Below are positions 12,911 to 21,483 of a DNA stretch of 64,000 nucleotides, piece by piece. Positions within the stretch are counted from its first letter, which is position 1. Each line of letters opens with the position of its first letter. This stretch comes from SURF-13 sp041695325 (GTDB taxonomy: Bacteria > Pseudomonadota > Gammaproteobacteria > SURF-13), in contig JBGFRC010000004.1 in the NCBI GenBank assembly GCA_041695325.1, positions 1 to 64,000 of the forward strand, read 5' to 3'. Below the pieces are notes generated by a model that saw only the letters and a program-made list of their open reading frames with translations, had not been told where the DNA came from and ran no database searches. Position numbers and translations under genes: made by a program.

Positions 12911-13693
12911 TCAGAGCTTGCTAAAGTTTACCTGGATGGGCCACGTTTTCCAGGACGCCGGTACTTGCTGGTACACCAGCCAGACCGCGATTACCAGGAT
13001 AAACCAGCCAAACCCCTTTGTCAGGTGCGGGAGCGTCAAGTGCCGCGCCAGCCTATGGCCGAGAAACGTGCCCGCGATGGCGAACAACGTGACCACCACG
13101 GCGAGCACGTAATCAATTCGAATGTGCGCGCTGTGGCCGACGAGGCCCGCAGCAGCATTGAGCATGATAACCAAAAGCGAGGTGCCGACCGCCTCGCGCA
13201 TGGGCATGCCGCTCAGCAGCACCAGAGCGGGCACGACCAGAAAGCCGCCGCCCGCGCCCACCAGGCCGGTGAGCGCGCCGGTCAAGGCCCCCTGCGCCAG
13301 GAGCGGCGCGGTCCCGACTACATGCACGGGACCTGGGGTTTCAAGGCCCCGCGGGTGCAGCATCATGACGGCGCTGACCACCATCACCGCGGCGAGCAGC
13401 CATAGCAACAGCGCGGCCGGGATAAAGCCCGCAGCGAACCCGCCGGCGTAAGCGCCCGCCATGCCGCCGGCGGCGAACAGCGCGCCCGTGCGCCAGCGCA
13501 CGTGGCCGGCGCGCGCGTGTTGAATGAGCGCCGCGCCCGCGGTGAGCGCGACCACGAACAGCGAAGTGCCGATCGCCGCCTGTATGCCGATATCCTCATA
13601 AACAAACAGCGCCACGGTGAGCAGCGAACCGCCGCCGCCGAATACGCCCAGCGACAGGCCGATCAACAAGGCGAACAATGCGGTGAGCAGCAA
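12911..13693 (-). CDS. TauE/SafE family sulfite/sulfonate exporter
   Basis: A 260-aa protein with seven to eight predicted helices. The paired glycine-rich repeats GVFGGGGSLLTVAL (about residue 17) and GLVGAGGGFLVVPALVLL (about residue 140) are the TauE/SafE (DUF81) signature. The TTG start at 13693 follows the persulfide dioxygenase stop by 3 nt. In this context it would export the sulfite formed by persulfide oxidation (inferred from operon position). Confidence 0.85.
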   Translation of the reverse strand: MLLTALFALLIGLSLGVFGGGGSLLTVALFVYEDIGIQAAIGTSLFVVALTAGAALIQHARAGHVRWRTGALFAAGGMAGAYAGGFAAGFIPAALLLWLLAAVMVVSAVMMLHPRGLETPGPVHVVGTAPLLAQGALTGALTGLVGAGGGFLVVPALVLLSGMPMREAVGTSLLVIMLNAAAGLVGHSAHIRIDYVLAVVVTLFAIAGTFLGHRLARHLTLPHLTKGFGWFILVIAVWLVYQQVPASWKTWPIQVNFSKL

Positions 13694-13696
13694 AGC

Positions 13697-14428
13697 TTAT
13701 CCCTGCACCGCGCTTTGCTTGCCCGCGCGCGGCGCGCAAGCGGGCTCACCGCCGCAAGCCAGGTTGGCGGGCAGCGCGCGGTCTATCTGTTTCGGATAGG
13801 GCAGTTTCAGCTCGCGCATGATGCGGATAAACTCTTCGCGCGTCTTGCCGCCGCCGAGACGCGCGTTCTTGGCCCGTTCCTGCTTGATGGTGGACACGGT
13901 GTTGCCGTTGTAGTCGTGCGCCGGATACACCAGCGTGTCGGGCGGCAGGGTGAATAATTTTTCGTGGATGCCGTCGTACAGCCGGCCCGCGTCGCCGTGC
14001 TGGAAGTCGGTGCGGCCGCAGCCGCCGATGAGCAGCGCGTCGCCGGTGAACACGCGGTCGCCCACGACGTAGGAAACGTCGGCGTTGGTGTGGCCGGGCG
14101 TATGGCGCACTTCGATGCGGATATCGCCCGCCTGCAACGTGTCGCCGTCGGACACTAGCACGTCGGCGCAGCGTGCGCCTGCGTCGCGGTGTACCACGCT
14201 TTTACTGCCCAGCTTGTCGCGCAATGCCGCCGCGCCGGTGACGTGGTCGGCGTGCACGTGCGTCTCCAGGGTATAGACGAGCTTTAATTGCAAATCCTTG
14301 AGGAGTTGAATATAGGCATCAACCTCTTCCGCCACCGGGTCTATGAGCACCGCCTCGCGCGTGCGCTCGCAGCCGAGCAGATAGGTATAAGTCGAACTGA
14401 CGGGCTCGTATAATTGGCGGAAGATCAT
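13697..14428 (-). CDS. Persulfide dioxygenase, metallo-beta-lactamase fold (ETHE1/Blh type)
   Basis: Oxidises glutathione persulfide to sulfite in the cytoplasm using a single non-heme iron. Metal-ligand motifs THVHADHVTGA (about residue 58) and HTPGHT are present, followed by the ETHE1-type FTGDALLIGGCGRTDFQHG region. The 243-aa length fits the family. ATG 14428 is chosen because the longer reading starts at TTG with no better ribosome-binding site. It is first in the minus-strand operon with TauE and the two YeeE halves, and divergent from the regulator at 14582. Confidence 0.85.
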   Translation of the reverse strand: MIFRQLYEPVSSTYTYLLGCERTREAVLIDPVAEEVDAYIQLLKDLQLKLVYTLETHVHADHVTGAAALRDKLGSKSVVHRDAGARCADVLVSDGDTLQAGDIRIEVRHTPGHTNADVSYVVGDRVFTGDALLIGGCGRTDFQHGDAGRLYDGIHEKLFTLPPDTLVYPAHDYNGNTVSTIKQERAKNARLGGGKTREEFIRIMRELKLPYPKQIDRALPANLACGGEPACAPRAGKQSAVQG

Positions 14429-14581
14429 GTGGCTAAGGTAATGCAACGGCTAACCATTTTCAAGCTCAAAAGTAGGCGCTCGAAAATGATACTAAGTATA
14501 TGATTTTTAAGTAAAATATATTTTTTATATGTCCAGATGTGTTTAATATTGATACCATAATACGTATAATATTAAGACAAC
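14429..14581. promoter_or_regulatory. AT-rich divergent control region between sulfur operon and its regulator
   Basis: About 150 bp, conspicuously AT-rich for this genome. On the plus strand TATAAT at 14565-14570 lies only 12 nt before the regulator ATG, with a weak -35 (TTTAAT at 14542). For the sulfur operon I looked for a sigma54 -24/-12 element. The best candidate (TGG ... TTGCA near the gene start) has nine rather than ten bases between GG and GC, so I do not call it. Confidence 0.35.
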
Positions 14582-15964
14582 ATGAAACAGATTGATCACC
14601 TCGAGATGGGCAACCCGGCACTGAAGCGCTGGCTGCGCTCGGTGGGCGCCGAGGCGGCTTTCACCAGTCTCGCGCAGTTGCTGCCGGGAGCCGCGCTGTT
14701 TGCAGTGGATAAGGAGCGCAACATCGTGCTGTGGAACGACGCCGCGGAGTACCTGCTCGGTTTCAAGCGTGCGGAGGTGGTGGGGCAGCACTGCCTCAAG
14801 GCCAACCGCTGCGAGAGTTGCATGACAGGTTGCGGCATCGCCGAGCACGGGCGTCTGGAGGGCGTGCCGCTCACCCTGTTCAACGCCACCGGTGCGCCGG
14901 TCAAGGTGCGTAAATACGCGCAAGCGTTTTTCGACGAACAGGGCGCGTTCGCGGGCGGCATTGAAATCCTGCTCCCGCACGAGCGTCCGGCGGAGGCTCC
15001 GGCGCTGCGCAAAACCCCCGCGCAGGACGCCGTGCCATTTCACGCCATGCTGAGCCGCGACCCGGCCATGCTGCAAGTGTTTGGGATCATCCGCAACGTG
15101 GCCAGGAGCGACGCCACGGTGCTGCTGCGCGGCGAGTCCGGCGTCGGCAAGGAACTGGCGGCGCGCGCTCTGCATGACGAAAGCCATCGCAGAAACGGCC
15201 CGTTCCTGACGCTGAATTGCGCCGCGCTTGCGCCCAATCTGCTGGAAGACGAATTGTTCGGCCACATGCGCGGCGCGTTCCCCGGCGCGATCAAGGATCA
15301 AGCCGGGGTGTTCGAGCGCGCCCACGGCGGCACCTTGTTTCTGGACGACGTGGCGGAATTGCCGCCGGAGCTGCAAGCCAAGCTGCTGCGCGTGCTGGAA
15401 GAGCGCAAGGTCACGCGCGCGGGCGGCAACAACCCGATCAGCGTGGACGTGCGCGTCGTTGCGGCCACGCACCGCTCGCTGCGCGAGCAGGTGCGGCTGG
15501 GGCGCTTCCGCGAAGACCTGCTGTACCGCTTGCGCGTGGTGCCGGTGTATCTGCCGCCGCTGCGCGAGCGGCGCGGCGACGTGCCACTGCTGCTGTGGCA
15601 CTTTATCGAGCAGCGCAACGCGCGCGAGACGAGGCGCATCGAGCGCATCGCGCCGGAGGCGATGCGCGTGTTGCTGGATTATCACTGGCCCGGCAACGTG
15701 CGCGAATTGCAAACCGTGCTGGAATACGCCTTTGCCGTGGGGCGCGGCAGCGAGCTGGTGTTGCAGGATTTGCCGCCGGAATTCCGCGCCACGGGCGCGC
15801 CGGTATCCACCGGCGAGCGCGCCCCGTTGCAGGACGAGGCGCAGCGCATCCGCATCGCGCTGCGCGAGACCCGCGGCCACACCGGCAAGGCTGCCGCGCT
15901 GCTCGGTGTCAGCCGCGCCACGCTATGGCGCAAGCGCAAACAGCTCGGCATCAACGGAAGTTGA
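14582..15964 (+). CDS. PAS-AAA+-Fis sigma54-type regulator, candidate persulfide sensor (FisR-like)
   Basis: A 460-aa regulator: N-terminal PAS-like domain (about 30-130), AAA+ domain (about 155-380) and Fis-type helix-turn-helix at the C-terminus (about 425-455). The PAS domain carries four clustered cysteines (C71, C77, C80, C84), suitable for sulfur or redox sensing. Walker A is GESGVGKE (184-191). The sigma54-contact loop reads GAFPGA (231-236) instead of GAFTGA, and Walker B reads LFLDDV instead of LFLDE[VI]. These changes may alter or abolish sigma54 activation. Divergence from the persulfide dioxygenase operon suggests it controls it, as FisR does in other proteobacteria. Spacing of the cysteines differs from what I recall for FisR. 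No Shine-Dalgarno is clear at ATG 14582, so the start is uncertain. Confidence 0.8.
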   Translation: MKQIDHLEMGNPALKRWLRSVGAEAAFTSLAQLLPGAALFAVDKERNIVLWNDAAEYLLGFKRAEVVGQHCLKANRCESCMTGCGIAEHGRLEGVPLTLFNATGAPVKVRKYAQAFFDEQGAFAGGIEILLPHERPAEAPALRKTPAQDAVPFHAMLSRDPAMLQVFGIIRNVARSDATVLLRGESGVGKELAARALHDESHRRNGPFLTLNCAALAPNLLEDELFGHMRGAFPGAIKDQAGVFERAHGGTLFLDDVAELPPELQAKLLRVLEERKVTRAGGNNPISVDVRVVAATHRSLREQVRLGRFREDLLYRLRVVPVYLPPLRERRGDVPLLLWHFIEQRNARETRRIERIAPEAMRVLLDYHWPGNVRELQTVLEYAFAVGRGSELVLQDLPPEFRATGAPVSTGERAPLQDEAQRIRIALRETRGHTGKAAALLGVSRATLWRKRKQLGINGS

Positions 15965-15990
15965 AAAAGTCCGCCCGGGACTTTTTTTAG

Positions 15991-16188
15991 GGAAGCTTTT
16001 ACATGGACACCGCCCGTTTGCCAAGCCCGTTGATCGCTGGCGCCCTGTGGTGAAAGCCCCCGTAGGCCTCCAGGCCCACGAGACAGGGTTCGAGGTGGGC
16101 GAAAAAGGACAACACTGGGTGACGCTTCTGCTTGCGCACCACGACGCGCCCGACGGTGTCCATCCCATCTGACTTAATCAGAGGTGCC
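15991..16188 (-). mobile_element. Remnant of an IS110-type transposase gene between element-like ends
   Basis: On the minus strand a short reading frame gives GRVVVRKQKRHPVL, SFFAHLEPCLVGLEAYGG and FHHRAPAINGLGK, matching the N-terminal DEDD transposase region of IS110-family elements; about 55 residues remain. The segment is bounded by GGAAGCT next to TTAG (15987-15990) and by AGGTGCC next to TTAA (16189-16192), the same kind of ends and flanks as the multi-hairpin elements. An internal inverted pair (ATGGACACC / GGTGTCCAT) lies just inside. It is a decayed, non-functional fragment. Confidence 0.6.
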
Positions 16189-16300
16189 TTAAATGCAATT
16201 GCGCGCCGCTGTTCGCGCACAGGCGTATAATGTTGCCGGTGTTGGGCGGAATCTCCGGTTGATAGAGCACGACGTGAAACATACTGAAATCTCCCCTCGC

Positions 16301-16400
16301 CCCCCTTTGTCAAAGGGGGTTTATTATCATATCCCGCAGCTTGCTGCGGGCACAAAGCCTTGGGGTTTCCAAAGGGGAGTAGTGCAACTCTCCCCTTTGG
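16301..16400 (+). terminator. Three consecutive hairpins in the pyrD leader region
   Basis: Hairpin 1: CCCCCTTT/AAAGGGGG (16301-16319) followed by TTTATTAT, a good intrinsic terminator on the plus strand. Hairpin 2: CCCGCA/TGCGGG (16333-16350). Hairpin 3: CCAAAGGGGAG/CTCCCCTTTGG (16369-16400). A possible -10 (TATAAT, 16226-16231) lies upstream without a convincing -35. The set could end upstream transcription or attenuate pyrD. Nothing codes in 16193-16449. Confidence 0.5.
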
Positions 16401-16449
16401 TCGCCCGCGCGGATTCATTCCGCACGGTGCGAAATCAAATGGATTCTAA

Positions 16450-17415
<966 letters not shown>

Positions 17416-17439
17416 GGCTCGGCGACCAGGCGTACCTAA

Positions 17440-17594
17440 AGGAACCTCTTACATTAAAGACAGAAGCTCATGCGGTGCAGGGACGCACCGCCATTTTACA
17501 ATCACGCATGTGATTGTAAAATGAAGAAAAGCAAAAATCGCATTTTTGCTTTTCGTGCTCTGAGAAGTCCAGGATGGACTTATTCAGAGCTTAG
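17440..17594 (-). repeat. Dispersed multi-hairpin element, copy B
   Basis: A 155-bp copy in opposite orientation to A, flanked by CTAA at 17436-17439 and CTAA at 17595-17598, a perfect 4-bp duplication. Stems in window order: GCGGTGC/GCACCGC (17472-17491); CATTTTACAATCAC with a GCAT loop; a 13-bp stem GAAAAGCAAAAAT/ATTTTTGCTTTTC; and the nested AAGTCCA/TGGACTT end stem. The left (GGAACCTCTTAC) end is degraded relative to copy C. The flanking CTAA supplies the stop codon (17595-17597, read on the minus strand) of the neighbouring lipoprotein-like gene. Confidence 0.8.
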
Positions 17595-18122
17595 CTAAAA
17601 AAGCAGCGCCTTCTCCGGAAAATCAAAATCGCGCGGGTCGCCGGAAGGGTAAACCTCGGCCACCGCTTTATCATCGTCGCCAAACACCACCACGATGCTT
17701 TTCCACGGCAGGAGGTCCGGCCCTTCGGTGGGGAAGTGAAACACGCGCGGCTTGGCCGCTTCATACATGATCGGCATGGAACGCGGCTTCTCATCGCCCA
17801 CAAACATGCAGGGCGAGGTCGGCGGGCGCTCGTGGGCCTTGAGCAGTTTTTTGTCCGCGTCGTAAAGATAGGCGCGCACATAGACGTTGGCTACGGAAAC
17901 CTCCTTGGCGGAAACCACCTCGACCTTGATCATCGTTACACTATCCGCGCAATGTGTGCCGATCAGCACCGAAGTTTGTCCGGCGCCGGCGCCTGAGATG
18001 CTGTTTATTTTGTAGCCGTGCGCGCCTCCACTCATGCTTGCAGCGGAGCAAGCGGCGCCCAACAAGACCGCCAGCAGAAACGGCGTTGCATGGATACTGC
18101 GATTTAATGGTTTGATTGTCAT
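17595..18122 (-). CDS. Hypothetical exported protein
   Basis: A 175-aa protein that I do not recognise. An N-terminal hydrophobic stretch (about residues 13-28) ends in LLGAACSA, either a signal peptide or a weak lipobox. The rest is beta-rich and soluble, with two further cysteines (in THCADS and SPCMFV). ATG 18122 is chosen because AGGGG lies about 7 nt upstream of it, whereas the earlier ATG at 18140 has none. It lies 31 nt after purU on the same strand. Its stop lies in the 4-bp flank of hairpin element copy B, so the original C-terminus may have been altered by that insertion. Confidence 0.6.
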   Translation of the reverse strand: MTIKPLNRSIHATPFLLAVLLGAACSAASMSGGAHGYKINSISGAGAGQTSVLIGTHCADSVTMIKVEVVSAKEVSVANVYVRAYLYDADKKLLKAHERPPTSPCMFVGDEKPRSMPIMYEAAKPRVFHFPTEGPDLLPWKSIVVVFGDDDKAVAEVYPSGDPRDFDFPEKALLF

Positions 18123-18153
18123 AGATGCCCCTTTTTTCATGGATGCCGCTCAT

Positions 18154-19005
18154 TCATCTGAATACCACGGTGCGCGCACCGTGCACCAGCACGCGGTCTT
18201 CCACATGATAGCGCACGCCGCGCGACAGTACGGTCTTTTCCACGTCGCGTCCCAGGCGGACTAAATCCTCGATCGCCTCGCTGTGATCCACGCGGATCAC
18301 GTCCTGTTCGATGATGGGGCCGGCGTCGAGCTCGGCGGTGACGTAATGGCAGGTGGCGCCGATCTGCTTCACGCCGCGCTCGAACGCCTGATGATAAGGG
18401 CGCGCGCCCATGAAAGCCGGCAGCAGGCCGTGGTGGATATTGATGATGCGGTTGGGATAAGCCGCGCAAAAGGCGTCGGGCAGTATTTGCATATAGCGCG
18501 CGAGCACGACGGCGTCCGCCTGGTGTTGCCGGCACAGGCCCAGAATTTTTTCGTGCGCCGCCAGTTTGTTTGCCGGGCTCACCGGCACGTGGATATAAGG
18601 AATGCCGTGCCATTCGACCAAGCTGCGCAAATCCTGGTGATTGGAAATCACGCACGGGATATCGAAATCAAATTCCTTGCTGCGCCAGCGGTAGAGCAAA
18701 TCCGCCAGGCAGTGATCCTGCCTGCTTGCGAGCAGCACCACGCGCTTCTTCAGCGCGGAATCGTTGATGTTCCACTGCATGTTGAACTCGGAGGCGACGG
18801 GCGTAAAGCGCGCGCGGAATTCGTCCGCCCCGAACGGCAGCGAAGACGCCAGTATTTCCTGGCGCATGAAGAAATGGCGCCTGTCCGGTTCGCTGTGGCT
18901 CGCGCTCTCGCCGATGGTGCCGCCGTGCGCGGCGATAAACGCGCTCACCGCGGCGATGATGCCGGGGCGGTCGAGGCAGGACAGCGTCAGTCTATAGTGG
19001 CGCAT
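18154..19005 (-). CDS. purU: Formyltetrahydrofolate deformylase
   Basis: Hydrolyses 10-formyl-THF to formate and THF, balancing one-carbon pools; 283 aa. An N-terminal ACT domain (about residues 3-80, CLDRPGIIAAVSAFIAAH) is followed by a formyltransferase-fold domain with VISNH, NIHHGLLPAFMGARPY (catalytic His) and TAELDAGPIIEQD (catalytic Asp). It is divergent from folA, with the two start codons only 43 bp apart, so two folate-related genes share one short promoter region. Confidence 0.93.
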   Translation of the reverse strand: MRHYRLTLSCLDRPGIIAAVSAFIAAHGGTIGESASHSEPDRRHFFMRQEILASSLPFGADEFRARFTPVASEFNMQWNINDSALKKRVVLLASRQDHCLADLLYRWRSKEFDFDIPCVISNHQDLRSLVEWHGIPYIHVPVSPANKLAAHEKILGLCRQHQADAVVLARYMQILPDAFCAAYPNRIINIHHGLLPAFMGARPYHQAFERGVKQIGATCHYVTAELDAGPIIEQDVIRVDHSEAIEDLVRLGRDVEKTVLSRGVRYHVEDRVLVHGARTVVFR

Positions 19006-19048
19006 GACATGGTATTATCGCCCTATTCACCCTAGGCACGCAAAACAC

Positions 19049-19543
19049 ATGCGCATTTCCCTCATCGCGGCCATGGATGAAAACCGCGCCATCGGCGTCA
19101 ATAACACCTTGCCGTGGCGGCTGCCCGCCGACCTGCGCCATTTCCGAGAGATAACCATGGGCAAAGCGGTGTTGATGGGGCGCAAGACCTTCGAGTCCAT
19201 CGGCAAACCGCTGCCGGGCAGGCGCAACATCATTCTCACGCGCGACCCCGGCTATCAGGCGCCGGGGTGCGAGGTGGCGCACACACTGGACCAAGCCCTG
19301 GCGGCGGGCGCGGAAAATGAAGAACTGATGGTGCTGGGCGGGGAGGACTTGTTCGCCCAGCTTCTGCCGCGCGCCGCGCGTCTGTATTTGACCGAAATCC
19401 ACGCTTGTTTCCCCGGCGACGCCTGGTTCCCCGCGTTCAGCAAGCAGGAGTGGGTGGAGATTAGGCGCGTCCGGCACGCCGCGGATGAAAAAAATCCTTA
19501 CGCTTACAGCTTTGTGACCTGGGAGCGGCGCGAGGCGGCTTGA
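19049..19543 (+). CDS. folA: Dihydrofolate reductase
   Basis: Reduces dihydrofolate with NADPH; 164 aa. Motifs in order: IAAMDENRAIGVNNTLPW (substrate pocket), MGRKTFESIGKPLPGR (NADPH), and GGEDLFAQLLPRA. The substrate-pocket carboxylate falls on the Asp of LPADLRHF, the position of E. coli Asp27. The start MRISLIAAMDEN fits the family, whereas an upstream GTG at 19004 would add 15 unrelated residues overlapping the purU start. A TATTAT at about 19011-19016 could be its -10. Confidence 0.94.
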   Translation: MRISLIAAMDENRAIGVNNTLPWRLPADLRHFREITMGKAVLMGRKTFESIGKPLPGRRNIILTRDPGYQAPGCEVAHTLDQALAAGAENEELMVLGGEDLFAQLLPRAARLYLTEIHACFPGDAWFPAFSKQEWVEIRRVRHAADEKNPYAYSFVTWERREAA

Positions 19544-19681
19544 GCTTGCGCGGTGACGGTGTTTGCGCCTAGTATAATAGAGCCTGCTCCGGCTTCCCCT
19601 GTCGCCTGTCACCCACAAGCCGGGCGGACGCAAACCGGTGTAGGTCGCACTAAGGTGCTACGATTGGCCAGGAGGTATCCC

Positions 19682-19891
19682 ATGAAACCCAACATTGGAA
19701 ATACCGAAAAGATTATTCGTGTCATTATCGGGGTTGCCCTGTTATCGTTGTTGTTTGTGCTGGAGGGAAATGCGCGTTACCTGGGGCTCATCGGCGTCAT
19801 TCCCCTCGTGACGGCGGCGATAAGCTGGTGTCCGGTCTGGGCGTTGCTCGGCATCAATACCTGTCCCGCAACGCAGCCGAAATCTGGCTAA
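19682..19891 (+). CDS. DUF2892 family inner-membrane protein
   Basis: A 69-aa protein with two predicted helices. It matches the YgaP-like DUF2892 family: N-terminal NIGNTEKIIRVIIGVALL, then ISWCPVWALLGINTCP, where two cysteines flank the final turn. AGGAGG sits 6 nt before the ATG, so the start is firm. Many members occur beside rhodanese or other sulfur genes, but here it stands alone between folA and the propeller lipoprotein. Confidence 0.85.
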   Translation: MKPNIGNTEKIIRVIIGVALLSLLFVLEGNARYLGLIGVIPLVTAAISWCPVWALLGINTCPATQPKSG

Positions 19892-19946
19892 ACGCAACGC
19901 CAGCCGTTGCCTTGGTAACGCCGCAATGCGGTAGGAAGAACTTTTT

Positions 19947-21344
19947 GTGCTGAGACATCACTGGTTATTACTCATCCCCCTCCTGGCGCTGGCATCCTGC
20001 ACCTCGCCGACGCTGCCGCAGGTCGAGCGCACCACGGAAACCGTTATTGGCAAACTCGACCCCAAGGGCTGGATCGTGTCCTCCGCGCACGCCAGCCCGG
20101 ATGGGCGACGCCTCGCCTACGTCATAGAGCAGAATAACGAGCAGTTTGTCGTGCTCGACGGCAAAGAGGGCAAGCGCTACGACGGCATCGGCGCGCATTC
20201 CAGCTTCTTCAGCCCGGACAGCCGGCGCGTGGCCTACGGCGCCATGCGGAACGGCGCCTGGTACATGGTGGTAGACGGCAGGGAAACCGGCCCTTACCGG
20301 GCGGTGGAAGCGCCCGTCTTCAGCCCCGACGGCCGGCGCGTCGCCTACAAGGCGCTGCTGGAACAGGGCACCGCGGTGGTGGTGGAGGGCGTGAGCGGAA
20401 AAGTGTACGACGGCGTCATACCGCACTCCATCCTGTTCAGCCCCGACAGCCGCCGTGTGGCGTTTATCGCCAGAGAAGAAACGCCGTACGGCGACGGCGC
20501 AATGTTTGTGGTAGTGGACGGCAAGGAAGGCGCGCGCTATGAAATCATCGGTGAGAACTCGCTCACGTTCAGCCCGGACAGCCGGCACCTGGCCTATCGC
20601 GCCTTCGACCATGGGATGCAGTTCGCGGTGGTGGATGGACAAGAGCAGCGGCACTATGAAGGCGTCAACACCATCATCCCCGTGTTTTCCCCGGACAGCC
20701 GTCATCTCGCCTATTTCGCGGAGCGCGACAGTCGCCAATTTCTGGTGGTGGACGGCGAGGAAGGCCAGCCGCACCGGAAAATTTACAGCCCCGAACCGGT
20801 ATTCAGCCGTGACGGGAAACACCTGGCCTATATCGTGGAAGAGAAGGAAAACCACTACGCCGTTGTGGACGGCGCGGCGGGCAAGCATTATGACGAGATC
20901 GCCAGTTTCAACGTCACTTTCAGCAACGACGGCGCCCGCTACGCCTACGTCGCCCGGCACAACGGCAAGCAGTTTCTGGTGGTGGACGGCAAGGAGCTTG
21001 CCGCCTACGACGGCGTCGGCACGCAGTCGCCTTTTTTCAGTCCCGACGGCAGGCGCGTGGCCTATTACGCCATGACTGGCGACAGGCTGTTCGCCGTCGT
21101 GGACGGCGTGGCGCAGAAACACTATGCCGCCATCGGCAAGGGTAATCCGCTGTTCAGCCCGGACGGACGCCACGCCGCCTACCGTGCGCGGATGGGCGAC
21201 AGCAGCGTGGTGGTGGTGGACGGGAGGGAGCAAAAAATCTACGACCTCATCCTGTCCGAGATCGTCTTTCTCTCCTCAAACGAGATTCAGTATTTTGCGG
21301 TGAAGGATGATATGGTGTACCGGGTCAACAGCCGTATTTATTAA
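19947..21344 (+). CDS. Ten-repeat beta-propeller lipoprotein (PD40/WD40-like)
   Basis: A 465-aa protein. The signal peptide ends in a strong lipobox LALASC, with Cys18 as the likely lipidation site. The rest is ten full repeats of about 38-40 residues plus a degenerate eleventh. Each has FSPDSRRVAY-type and VVDGKEG..YD.I-type halves, typical of WD40-like/PD40 propellers related to TolB. Ten blades is more than one seven- or eight-bladed propeller, so one unusual ring or two domains are possible. Function unknown; probably a periplasmic binding scaffold. The GTG start has AGGAAG upstream. No operon partner. Confidence 0.8.
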   Translation: MLRHHWLLLIPLLALASCTSPTLPQVERTTETVIGKLDPKGWIVSSAHASPDGRRLAYVIEQNNEQFVVLDGKEGKRYDGIGAHSSFFSPDSRRVAYGAMRNGAWYMVVDGRETGPYRAVEAPVFSPDGRRVAYKALLEQGTAVVVEGVSGKVYDGVIPHSILFSPDSRRVAFIAREETPYGDGAMFVVVDGKEGARYEIIGENSLTFSPDSRHLAYRAFDHGMQFAVVDGQEQRHYEGVNTIIPVFSPDSRHLAYFAERDSRQFLVVDGEEGQPHRKIYSPEPVFSRDGKHLAYIVEEKENHYAVVDGAAGKHYDEIASFNVTFSNDGARYAYVARHNGKQFLVVDGKELAAYDGVGTQSPFFSPDGRRVAYYAMTGDRLFAVVDGVAQKHYAAIGKGNPLFSPDGRHAAYRARMGDSSVVVVDGREQKIYDLILSEIVFLSSNEIQYFAVKDDMVYRVNSRIY

Positions 21345-21348
21345 CTCG

Positions 21349-21483
21349 GCAATAAAATACATCCTGTATTTTATTGCTATCGCCAAGGCCGGTACACGCC
21401 CGGCCTTGTCTCACGCGGCTTAGGGCCGCGGCAGGGCATCCGTGCCCTGCGATTAACCCGGCAACTTACTTGCCGGGTTAATC
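21349..21483. repeat. Array of five back-to-back hairpins (element E)
   Basis: Five perfect stems fill 135 bp between two convergent genes: GCAATAAAATACA with loop TCC (21349-21377); AAGGCCGG/CCGGCCTT (21385-21407); CGCGGC/GCCGCG (21414-21430); GCAGGGCA with loop TCCG (21431-21450); and a 14-bp stem GATTAACCCGGCAA (21451-21483). The last stem contains the apaH stop codon. The architecture and the ATCC-type loops resemble copies A-D, but I see no matching terminal repeats. It could act as a bidirectional 3'-end stabiliser or terminator. Confidence 0.7.

Noticed and set aside
14434..14450. Possible sigma54 -24/-12 promoter (TGG ... TTGCA, minus strand) before the persulfide dioxygenase gene
   Set aside because: Only nine bases separate GG and GC instead of ten, a spacing sigma54 promoters rarely tolerate, and it would start transcription at or inside the coding region.
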